This document shows positions 1 to 5,793 of a DNA stretch of 8,971 nucleotides, piece after piece. Below the pieces are notes generated by a model. It made no database searches, was not told the origin of the DNA, and saw only the letters and a program-made list of their open reading frames with translations. The position numbers and the translations under genes were made by a program. How positions within the stretch are numbered: the first letter of the stretch is position 1; every line of letters starts with the position of its first letter. The stretch is from an uncultured Eubacteriales bacterium (lineage in GTDB: Bacteria > Bacillota > Clostridia > Peptostreptococcales > Anaerovoracaceae): NCBI GenBank assembly GCA_910583765.1, contig CAJTYS010000081.1:1-8971 (forward strand). The letters are read 5' to 3'.

Positions 1-855
1 GCATAGGATACAAAATCCTTGAAGAAAATGTGTCAACTAATCTTGACAAAATCAGACTTAAAGGGATCCAATCGTCGTGGTCTGTATAGGATGAAGCAAT
101 TCTATGAGCTTTATAAGGACAACGAAAAAGTGTCACCACTGGTGACACAATTGAGTTGGACAAACCATCTCAAAATCATGTCTGCGTGTAAGACAATGGA
201 AGAACGCATATTTTACATGAATATGTGCATTAAAGAGCGTCTTTCAAAACGAGAATTGGAAAGGTAGATTGACAGCGGATATTATGAAAGATATATGTTA
301 TCGCAAAAGCCGTTGACTCCTGCCATCGAAGAATCAAGAAGGGCAACAGGGAATGTTTTTCTTGATAATTATGTGCTTGATTTTCTTGATGTTCCAGATA
401 CTGTTTCAGAACGTGATTTACAGAAGTCTATCATACGGAATTTTAAAGATTTTATTCTGGAAATAGGTAGGGACTTCACTTTCATTGGAGAAGAGTATCG
501 TGTACAAGTTGGAAAGCACGACTATTATATTGATTTGCTGTTCTATCATAGAGAGCTTTCATGCCTTGTGGCATTTGAACTGAAAATCGGAGAATTCAAG
601 CCAGAGTATGTTGGTAAGATAAATATCTACCTTGAAGCGCTTGACCGTGAAGTGAAAAAAGAAAATGAAAATCCCAGCGTGGGTGTTGTTCTCTGTGCGA
701 GCAAGGATGATGAGGTTGTGGAATTCGCTCTCAGCCGTAGTTTATCTCCGACGATGGTTTCAGAATACAATCTGAAGCTGATTGATAAGAAACTGTTACA
801 GAAAAAGTTAAAGGAATATATCGAATTAGCAGAAACAGTTTCTGATGATGAATGA
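1..855 (+). pseudogene. DUF1016/YhcG-family PDDEXK nuclease, broken by an amber codon and a probable frameshift
   Basis: Intact members of this family have an N-terminal DUF1016 domain followed by a PD-(D/E)XK nuclease domain. Both are here in one reading frame. Nt 46-264 carry the N-terminal hallmarks (RRGLYRMKQFYELY, then SPLVTQLSW, then SKRELER), and nt 268-852 carry the rest, starting IDSGYYERYMLSQ. The two halves are separated only by TAG at 265-267, where relatives usually have glutamine (ELERQI), so one C-to-T change of CAG explains the break. Upstream, frame 3 reads YKILEENVSTNL over nt 9-44 and joins the family pattern in frame 1 from nt 46, which implies one extra base near nt 45. 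The true start lies outside the window. Its codon use is more AT-rich than that of the genes downstream, which suggests acquired DNA. The family call is firm. The pseudogene call is likely, though amber readthrough or a sequencing error cannot be excluded. Confidence 0.82.
295..855 (+). CDS. C-terminal PDDEXK nuclease fragment of the DUF1016 gene
   Basis: This 186-residue reading frame is the part of the broken gene that could still be translated as a folded domain. It holds the YhcG C-terminal nuclease core: the acidic residue in YYIDLLFYH (Asp80), the E-x-K pair in AFELKIG (Glu95, Lys97), then GKINIYLEALD and ENPSVGVVLC, which line up with the conserved blocks of the family. The first ATG at 295 is only the first methionine after the amber codon. 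Nothing better than a weak GAAAG precedes it, so this is unlikely to be a native start. Members of this family are thought to be nucleases linked to restriction or mobile-element defence. No restriction-modification partner is visible here. Whether the fragment is made or active is unknown. Confidence 0.55.
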   Translation: MLSQKPLTPAIEESRRATGNVFLDNYVLDFLDVPDTVSERDLQKSIIRNFKDFILEIGRDFTFIGEEYRVQVGKHDYYIDLLFYHRELSCLVAFELKIGEFKPEYVGKINIYLEALDREVKKENENPSVGVVLCASKDDEVVEFALSRSLSPTMVSEYNLKLIDKKLLQKKLKEYIELAETVSDDE

Positions 856-901
856 CTTGAGCATTTGCGCTTTCGAAAATCAAGATCTGCTCCATTAGAA
901 C

Positions 902-919
902 AGGCCAGGGTGGCTTTTT
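902..919 (+). terminator. Weak intrinsic terminator after the DUF1016 gene
   Basis: AGGCCA (902-907) can pair with TGGCTT (911-916) around a GGG loop, with one G-U pair, and the 3' arm runs straight into TTTTT (915-919). It sits 47 bp after the nuclease stop codon. The stem is short, so confidence is low. Confidence 0.35.
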
Positions 920-946
920 AGATCATCCAAATAGCTGATTAGATCA
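918..946. repeat. TTAGATCA direct repeat with 21-bp period
   Basis: The octamer TTAGATCA occurs at 918-925 and again at 939-946, exactly 21 bp (two helical turns) apart. The second copy lies 2 bp before a consensus TTGACA at 949-954. No convincing -10 hexamer follows at 16-18 bp, so a promoter with an upstream activator site is possible but not demonstrated. The rest of the 856-1173 gap outside the listed sites shows no coding signal. Confidence 0.4.
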
Positions 947-1002
947 ATTTGACAGAAAAGAAAAAGAGATGAAAATGTAAAAATGAGATACGTATAGCAA
1001 AT

Positions 1003-1050
1003 GAAAAACGCGCTTGCGGCATTGAGGAACACGCCCAGGCGCGTTTTTTC
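1003..1050. terminator. Bidirectional intrinsic terminator
   Basis: The left arm AAAAACGCGCTTG (1004-1016) pairs with CAGGCGCGTTTTT (1036-1048) with one G-U pair. The stem is GC-rich in its core and flanked by A's on the left and T's on the right, so it can stop transcription in both directions. It separates the decayed nuclease region from the two-component operon. Confidence 0.8.
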
Positions 1051-1068
1051 GTTCCTTCACCAGCAAAG

Positions 1069-1087
1069 GATACAACTATGATACAAT
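1069..1087 (+). promoter_or_regulatory. Extended -10 promoter and GATACAA repeat of the two-component operon
   Basis: TGATACAAT at 1079-1087 is an extended -10 (TG-n-TACAAT), and no good -35 is present 16-18 bp upstream. GATACAA occurs at 1069-1075 and again at 1080-1086, an 11-bp period typical of tandem OmpR-type response-regulator half sites. A very similar stretch precedes the carboxypeptidase gene at 4027-4045. The lack of a -35 fits an activator-dependent or weak promoter. Assignment to the OmpR regulator encoded just downstream is inference. Confidence 0.55.
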
Positions 1088-1107
1088 GATTTTATAAACT
1101 TTTCACA

Positions 1108-1149
1108 TGCGGCATGGCCATGATCCCTCAAGGGGACCCGCCATGCGCG
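1108..1149 (+). promoter_or_regulatory. Nested hairpin in the leader of the response-regulator gene
   Basis: GCATGGC (1112-1118) is a perfect inverted match to GCCATGC (1140-1146), extended by further pairs across a bulge. Inside it CCC-TCAA-GGG (1125-1134) forms a second small hairpin. The structure ends about 10 bp before the Shine-Dalgarno of the regulator gene, downstream of the -10 at 1082-1087, so it should lie in the 5' leader RNA. It may affect translation or mRNA stability, or act as a DNA operator. Confidence 0.45.
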
Positions 1150-1173
1150 AATGATGATAGGAGGAGAAGACAA

Positions 1174-1833
1174 ATGACAAAGATACTGATCGTTGAAGAT
1201 GAAAAGCCGATTTCTGACTTGATAAAAATGAGCTTGATGAATGAGGGCTACCAATGCGTCTGCGCTGGGGACGGCAAGGAGGCGGCAGATTTGGTAGAGC
1301 AGGAGAATTTTGACCTGGCGATCCTGGATATCATGCTGCCTAAGATCGATGGCTACGAGCTGCTGGAGTACATGAGGCACTGCGGGATTCCGGTAATATT
1401 TTTGACAGCCAGATCAGAGGTCACGGAGAAAGTAAAGGGGCTGAAAGCCGGGGCAGAAGATTATATTGCTAAGCCCTTTGAAATCTTAGAACTTGTGGCC
1501 AGGGTGGAGACGGTTCTGCGTCGCTTTCAGAACAAACAAAAAACCTTGGATTTTGATTCCATACATCTTGATGTGGAGGCCAGGGTTGTCACAAAAAATG
1601 ATCGGCCAGTGGACTTGACGGCAAAAGAATTTGATCTGCTTCTTTATTTCATACAGAACAAAAACAAGGCCTTGTATCGGAGCCAGATTTATACAAAGGT
1701 TTGGAAAAGCAACTATTTAGGCGATAGCCGAACAGTGGATCTCCATGTGCAGCGTTTGAGGCGAAAGCTGGATTTAGACAAACAACTGATCTCTGTCTAT
1801 AAAGTGGGATATCGACTGGAGGCACAGGATTGA
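1174..1833 (+). CDS. OmpR/PhoB-family DNA-binding response regulator
   Basis: This 219-residue cytoplasmic transcription factor is phosphorylated by its partner kinase. The receiver domain spans about residues 3-115: the acidic pocket is in VEDE (Asp9, Glu10), the phospho-acceptor is Asp52 in LAILDIMLP, the switch threonine is Thr78 in FLTAR, and the conserved lysine is Lys100 in YIAKPFE. A winged-helix DNA-binding domain follows (about 125-217), with LTAKEFDLLLYF, then RTVDLHVQRLRRKL and the closing YKVGYRLE. The start at ATG 1174 is chosen because GGAGGAG (1161-1167) lies just upstream. An earlier in-frame ATG at 1114 would add 20 residues read through the leader hairpin and unlike the family. 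The stop overlaps the TTG start of the kinase. Likely targets are its own promoter and the carboxypeptidase promoter. Family is certain, target inferred. It resembles VanR/PhoP-like regulators, but no specific gene name is justified. Confidence 0.95.
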   Translation: MTKILIVEDEKPISDLIKMSLMNEGYQCVCAGDGKEAADLVEQENFDLAILDIMLPKIDGYELLEYMRHCGIPVIFLTARSEVTEKVKGLKAGAEDYIAKPFEILELVARVETVLRRFQNKQKTLDFDSIHLDVEARVVTKNDRPVDLTAKEFDLLLYFIQNKNKALYRSQIYTKVWKSNYLGDSRTVDLHVQRLRRKLDLDKQLISVYKVGYRLEAQD

Positions 1834-3263
1834 AGCTGTTTTGGAAAATCTTTTTTTCTGCCATGTTCATCAGTACCATCTGTGTGACGGTGAGCGGCTA
1901 CTTTTTGATCAATGCGGATTTTCGGGCTCAGCTGAAAAGCGAAGTAAAAACAGCGCAGGATTATAGCGACTTAGTTCACTATTCCTTGGCATCAGAGCTC
2001 AAAGAGGTCCGCTGGACATTTGGGGAAACAGGAAACGAATCCTTAGAAGATTCTATTGCCAGACTGGCTCAGTTCACCAGCATCCACAACATGAATCAGA
2101 AGATTGCTTTTGGCATCATGGATGAAACAGGAGAACCGCTTTTTTCCTCTCTGCCGGAAAACCTGGAAAAGAGCATGCTCTCTCAGCTAAATGAAGGAAA
2201 GCGGGGGTGGGAGCTGAAAGACACGGGCCAAGATGTGTATATCCAGGCCATACGGCCAGTGTCGTATTTGGATCATGTGTTTTATGTGGAAACCATGCGG
2301 GACGTGACCCAGATTTTCCACAGCAGAAAAAAACAATATGAAACCTTAGTAAAGAGCGTGATGATCATGATGGTTGTCACTGGCATTTTCACTTTTTTCC
2401 TATCAAAACTGTTATTGCGTAAAATCGTGGATTTGACAAAAATGACCAAAGCCATTGCGGGAGGAGATTTGGAGAAGCGGGCTTTATCAAAAGGCAGAGA
2501 TGAAATTGACACTCTTTCTGAAAATTTCAATAAAATGGCAGAACAGTTACAAGGGAAGATTGATCAGCTGGAGGAAGAGGCGCAGCGAAAGGAGCGATTT
2601 GTCGCTGCTTTTTCCCATGAATTAAAGACACCACTCACATCTGTCATCGGATACGCGGATTTGCTGCGGCAAAAAGACTTGCCCATGGATCAAAGGATTT
2701 GCTGTGCGAATTATATTTTTTCAGAAGGTAAAAGGTTGGAAAACATTTCAATGCGCCTTCTGGATCTGATTGTGTTGAAAAAGAGAAAGATTCAGTTTCA
2801 GCCTGTTTCCATGAAGCGGATCTTTGAAGAAGTAGCGGTCATTGTGAAACCTCAGTTGTCAGAAGCAGGGATTTCCTGGGAATGCCAGATGGAAGACGGG
2901 ACACTTTTGATGGAAGCGGGTCTGATGAAAACCGTGTTCATCAACTTGATGGACAATGCCAGGAAAGCTTTGGAGCAGGGAGGCACCATCAAAGTCACGG
3001 GAACCAAACAGGATGGTGACTATCTAATATGTATCCAGGATTCAGGGGTGGGAATGGAACAGAAAGAGTTGGATAAGATCAAAGACGCATTTTACATGGT
3101 GGATGGATCGAGAGCGGGAAAACAGGGAAGCGTGGGGCTAGGGCTGGCTATTTGTGATGAAATCCTGCGGCTTCATGGCTTTGGATTCGAATTCGACAGT
3201 CGATTAAACGCAGGAACGACAGCCAAGATCACCGTAAAGGGAGGAGAACATGAAGCGGGATAA
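1830..3263 (+). CDS. Membrane sensor histidine kinase (HAMP-HisKA-HATPase)
   Basis: This 477-residue kinase is the partner of the preceding regulator. One transmembrane helix lies at about 5-27. An extracytoplasmic sensing domain follows at about 28-172, containing a PAS/Cache-like MDETGEPLF stretch. The second helix is at about 175-197, HAMP at about 195-247 (AIAGGDLEKR, DEIDTLSENFN), and the dimerisation/phosphorylation helix has FSHELKTPLTSVIGY with His263. The ATPase domain shows the N box INLMDNARKAL (Asn376), the G1 box DSGVGM (404-409) and the G2 box GSVGLGLA (433-440). Translation starts at TTG 1830, which shares bases with the regulator's TGA (TTGA overlap). GGAGG at 1818-1822 is 7 nt upstream, so the two proteins are translationally coupled. 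The 3' end overlaps the next gene by 14 bp. All catalytic residues are present. The signal is unknown, but the linked cell-wall enzyme points to an envelope cue. Confidence 0.95.
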   Translation: MKLFWKIFFSAMFISTICVTVSGYFLINADFRAQLKSEVKTAQDYSDLVHYSLASELKEVRWTFGETGNESLEDSIARLAQFTSIHNMNQKIAFGIMDETGEPLFSSLPENLEKSMLSQLNEGKRGWELKDTGQDVYIQAIRPVSYLDHVFYVETMRDVTQIFHSRKKQYETLVKSVMIMMVVTGIFTFFLSKLLLRKIVDLTKMTKAIAGGDLEKRALSKGRDEIDTLSENFNKMAEQLQGKIDQLEEEAQRKERFVAAFSHELKTPLTSVIGYADLLRQKDLPMDQRICCANYIFSEGKRLENISMRLLDLIVLKKRKIQFQPVSMKRIFEEVAVIVKPQLSEAGISWECQMEDGTLLMEAGLMKTVFINLMDNARKALEQGGTIKVTGTKQDGDYLICIQDSGVGMEQKELDKIKDAFYMVDGSRAGKQGSVGLGLAICDEILRLHGFGFEFDSRLNAGTTAKITVKGGEHEAG

Positions 3264-4011
3264 TATACGGAAACAAAAGCAATGGATCAAGATCTTACTG
3301 CTATTCATGGCTTTGATCTTGATCGCGGCCACTCCTCTGATTTTGGCTGACGCGCAGAGCAGCAGCTTGATGAACAAGGTGGTGCTTTCGCTTAATGAAA
3401 CTGATGATCAGCCAGCTGGAAAGATCAGTGCTTCTCAGGAGTCCGTGTGGGACAGAATTAGACGCGTTCAGCGGTTTTCTTATGTCAAGGTAAAGACAGA
3501 GACAGATTCCGCCTTTTTCTCCAAGCAGGCGAAGGAAGAGCTGATTCAGGCCATGGAAGAGCAGTTAACTGTCATAAAAAAGTACCATGCGCTGCCTTCT
3601 CTTGATTTTACTGCTGCGCGGCGAGCGGAAAGCAGCAGGGTGATTTATTGGCAAGGCGACTCGCAATTGGAATCAGGCATCAGTACCTGGCATCTTTGCG
3701 TGGAATATCCAAATTTCAGGGTATATGCCCATATGGATGCGGAGACATCGGCGCTGTATGAAGTGACGATCTTGTTTGATGTTTCTAAGAAAGCGAATTT
3801 CACCCTTTCCTCAGACATAAACGAGAAGGGATTTCTTCAGTATTTGAACGCTTTTTCCAAAGGGGCTTCTATGGCAAAAAACAAGGTCACAGTGAAAGGC
3901 CAGTACACAAAGAAACGGATCCATCTCGCGCTTGTTTTTGATGATGAGAAACAAACAGAGTATGCGGTCGATGCAGATGACAGAGACATAGAGGTAGTGG
4001 AGGCAGATTAG
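3250..4011 (+). CDS. Membrane-anchored extracytoplasmic protein of unknown function, linked to a two-component system
   Basis: I do not recognise this 253-residue protein. A basic N-terminus (KRDNIRKQKQ) precedes one hydrophobic helix at about 14-33, which should act as a signal anchor or signal peptide and place about 220 residues outside the membrane. The segment FRVYAHMDAETSALYEVTI (about 147-165) recalls the strand-turn pattern of PepSY-like repeats (D-x-E-T-x-x-L-x-E-V), but this is weak. There are few cysteines and no obvious catalytic motif. It starts at ATG 3250, with GGAGG at 3241-3245, inside the 3' end of the kinase gene (14-bp overlap), so it is translated with the two-component proteins. 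This position suggests an accessory that modulates the kinase outside the membrane, in the way YycH/YycI act on WalK, though no homology to them is claimed. Alternatively it may be an effector of the same envelope response. Confidence 0.75.
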   Translation: MKRDNIRKQKQWIKILLLFMALILIAATPLILADAQSSSLMNKVVLSLNETDDQPAGKISASQESVWDRIRRVQRFSYVKVKTETDSAFFSKQAKEELIQAMEEQLTVIKKYHALPSLDFTAARRAESSRVIYWQGDSQLESGISTWHLCVEYPNFRVYAHMDAETSALYEVTILFDVSKKANFTLSSDINEKGFLQYLNAFSKGASMAKNKVTVKGQYTKKRIHLALVFDDEKQTEYAVDADDRDIEVVEAD

Positions 4012-4016
4012 AAGCA

Positions 4017-4045
4017 CTGTCAAGATGATGCGAAAATGATACAAT
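4017..4045 (+). promoter_or_regulatory. Promoter of the D,D-carboxypeptidase gene
   Basis: The -35 CTGTCA (4017-4022) lies 17 bp from the -10 TACAAT (4040-4045), which has an upstream TG at 4037-4038 (extended -10). The block from 4027 (GATGCGA, then GATACAA at 4038, 11-bp period) matches the two-component operon promoter at 16 of 22 positions. No terminator separates it from the upstream gene, so read-through from the operon is also possible. Confidence 0.6.
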
Positions 4046-4108
4046 TCTGTGTGCGGATGGAAACATATTCTTGGTATGCTCCTGACAAAAGAATGAAAGG
4101 AGTTTACC

Positions 4109-4927
4109 ATGAAAGAAAAATCAAGGAAAAGAACAAACGCGGCAGTGCTCATATTGGCTTGCGCTATGATCGCAGGGGGATGCGGCGCACAAGTAGCGGC
4201 AGGTGACAATGCCAAAGGGGCGGCGAGGCAAGCCTCTGTAAAAAATCAAGAGTTAAAGATCGAGAAGCTGGAGGAGAAGACAAGGGAACACGCCAACCAG
4301 TCAGAGAAAAAGAAGTCAGCCAGCGCTTCCCAAAAATTTACCGAAGCGCAGACGAAAGCGTCAAATTGGAATTTGCTGCTTGTCAATCCGTGGAACAAAC
4401 TGCCGGAGGGTTTTTCGGTGGATTTGGCGAAGCTATCGGGTGGACACGCTATTGATCGGCGGGCGTATGGGGATCTTCAAGCTATGATGAACGCGGCTCA
4501 GGCTGAAGGATTGTCTCCCATCATCTGCTCATCCTATCGCACGGAAGAAAAGCAGCGAACCTTGTATCAAAATCTGGTGGATAAATATCAGGCAAGGAGA
4601 TATTCTAGAAAGCAGGCAAAGCAGGAAGCCGGTCAGTGGGTGGCGGCTCCCGGCACCAGCGAGCACCAGACGGGCCTTGCGCTGGACATCGTTTCATTCG
4701 GGTATCAAGTTCTGGATAAAAAGCAGGCGCGGACCCCAGAGCAAAAGTGGCTGATGGCCCATTGTCATGAATACGGATTCATCCTGCGTTACCCAAAGGA
4801 GAAAAAAGACGTCACAGGGATCAATTACGAGCCGTGGCACTACCGGTATGTAGGAAAAAAGGCAGCAAAAGAGATCGCGCGGCAAGGTGTTTGCCTGGAA
4901 GAGTATTTGCGGGACGGGAGTCTTTGA
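4109..4927 (+). CDS. VanY-type zinc D-alanyl-D-alanine carboxypeptidase, lipoprotein
   Basis: This 272-residue enzyme of the M15B/VanY family is predicted to remove the terminal D-Ala from peptidoglycan stem peptides. A lipoprotein signal peptide is seen: basic MKEKSRKR, a hydrophobic core, then the lipobox AGGC with Cys25. A lysine/glutamate-rich linker (about 40-80) probably spans the wall space. The catalytic domain (about 85-265) has the substrate-binding SSYRT (Arg144), the zinc ligands in GTSEHQTGLALDI (His186, Asp193), and EPWHYRYVG with catalytic Glu241 and the third zinc ligand His244. All key residues are intact and the length is usual for the family. ATG 4109 is chosen because AAAGGAG lies 6 nt upstream. 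It has its own promoter after the two-component operon. No vanA/vanH/vanX-type genes are visible, so glycopeptide resistance should not be assumed. Wall remodelling is the simpler role. Confidence 0.93.
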   Translation: MKEKSRKRTNAAVLILACAMIAGGCGAQVAAGDNAKGAARQASVKNQELKIEKLEEKTREHANQSEKKKSASASQKFTEAQTKASNWNLLLVNPWNKLPEGFSVDLAKLSGGHAIDRRAYGDLQAMMNAAQAEGLSPIICSSYRTEEKQRTLYQNLVDKYQARRYSRKQAKQEAGQWVAAPGTSEHQTGLALDIVSFGYQVLDKKQARTPEQKWLMAHCHEYGFILRYPKEKKDVTGINYEPWHYRYVGKKAAKEIARQGVCLEEYLRDGSL

Positions 4928-4937
4928 TAAAAAGTTT

Positions 4938-4971
4938 GCCATTCACGAAACAAAACAGGCCATTGGCGAAA
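4938..4971. repeat. Putative LytTR operator: 13-bp direct repeat with 21-bp period
   Basis: GCCATTCACGAAA (4938-4950) and GCCATTGGCGAAA (4959-4971) match at 11 of 13 positions and start 21 bp apart. The pair ends 17 bp before the -35 of the LytTR regulator promoter. LytTR proteins (AgrA, VirR, ComE) bind direct repeats about 21-22 bp apart upstream of the promoter, so autoregulation is a natural reading. The motif recurs at 7160. Confidence 0.5.
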
Positions 4972-4988
4972 GAAACCTTCAGAGCCAG

Positions 4989-5017
4989 TAGTCATTCCTG
5001 CGTCAGTCTGTTACAAT
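4989..5017 (+). promoter_or_regulatory. Promoter of the LytTR regulator/kinase operon
   Basis: The -35 TAGTCA (4989-4994, 4 of 6 consensus) is followed after 17 bp by the -10 TACAAT (5012-5017), with TG at 5009-5010 giving an extended -10. The direct repeat at 4938-4971 is placed as an upstream activator site. The 4928-5088 gap holds no recognisable terminator or small gene. Confidence 0.6.
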
Positions 5018-5088
5018 AAAGTCATGAAGCAAGCGGGTAAATGGACATTGCCCCTAGACATCATTTGCAGGAAATCAGGAGGTGAGGG

Positions 5089-5793
5089 ATGCTGTTTTGT
5101 GCCATTTGTGAAGACGAGCCCTATTTCGCGCAGGAACTGAAAACCATGGTAGAGGCGTATTCGCAGGAACGAGACCTTGAGATGGAGATTCAGGTGTTTT
5201 CCAGCGGCGAGGAATTATTGGATCTAGGAACGGAGCCGGACGTAGTCCTCATGGACATCCGGCTTCCAGGAAAAAACGGTATGGAAATCACAGAATGTCT
5301 GCGAGACACAGGGCATAGCAGTCAAGTGATTTTTATCACTTCCTACAGGGAATACGTGTTTCACGCTTTTGACCTGGATGCGGTCCATTATCTGATGAAA
5401 CCGGTGAAGAGGGACAAACTATACATGGCCATGGACAAGGCGGTAAAGCGCATGGGAGGCGGCGAGACGCACGTCATCATTACGAAAGGCAGCGCAGCTT
5501 TCCAGGTCAGGCTGCGGGATATTCGTTACTGTGAAGTCTTTGACCATCAGCTCTTCATCCACACCAGGACAGAGAGCTTTCAAGTTTCCGGCACCCTGGA
5601 CGCATTTGAAAAAAGGCTGGACAGCCGGTTTTTCCGCTGTCACAGGAGCTATCTTGTTAACATGGACGCTGTCAGGGAAAAGCGGGAAGGGCAGGCCGTG
5701 GTGACCGGAGGCGGGAAGGTGCTGATCTCACGGCGAAAGCAGCAGGAATTCACGGCTAGGCTCTTGCAAGCGTGCAGGAAAGGAGCGGATTGA
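5089..5793 (+). CDS. LytTR-family (AgrA/LytR-type) response regulator
   Basis: This is a 234-residue cytoplasmic transcription factor. The receiver domain is at about 2-120: acidic residues in CEDEP, phospho-acceptor Asp56 in VVLMDIRLPGKNG, Thr84 in IFITSY, and Lys104 in YLMKPVK. A LytTR DNA-binding domain follows at about 128-230, with IRYCEVFDHQLFIHT, the RFFRCHRSYLVNMDAV block (the most conserved LytTR signature) and VLISRRKQQEF. ATG 5089 has a near-perfect Shine-Dalgarno, AGGAGGTGA (5077-5085). Its TGA overlaps the ATG of the kinase gene (TGATG), so the two are coupled, as in agr-like loci. Such regulators bind pairs of direct repeats about 21 bp apart, and a fitting pair lies upstream of its own promoter. 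Family is certain. Its regulon, apart from the suggested local targets, is unknown. Confidence 0.95.
   Translation: MLFCAICEDEPYFAQELKTMVEAYSQERDLEMEIQVFSSGEELLDLGTEPDVVLMDIRLPGKNGMEITECLRDTGHSSQVIFITSYREYVFHAFDLDAVHYLMKPVKRDKLYMAMDKAVKRMGGGETHVIITKGSAAFQVRLRDIRYCEVFDHQLFIHTRTESFQVSGTLDAFEKRLDSRFFRCHRSYLVNMDAVREKREGQAVVTGGGKVLISRRKQQEFTARLLQACRKGAD

Noticed and set aside
1114..1173. 20-residue N-terminal extension of the OmpR regulator from ATG 1114
   Set aside because: It runs through the leader hairpin, has no ribosome site, and the receiver domain begins normally at ATG 1174, which has GGAGGAG upstream.
4109..4927. Glycopeptide-resistance (van) cluster
   Set aside because: Only a VanY-type enzyme and a two-component pair are present. 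No ligase, dehydrogenase or D,D-dipeptidase gene is in the window.
5772..5792. GTG start of the AgrC-like kinase
   Set aside because: ATG 5793 overlaps the regulator stop as TGATG and has AAAGGAG at ideal distance, while the GTG has none.
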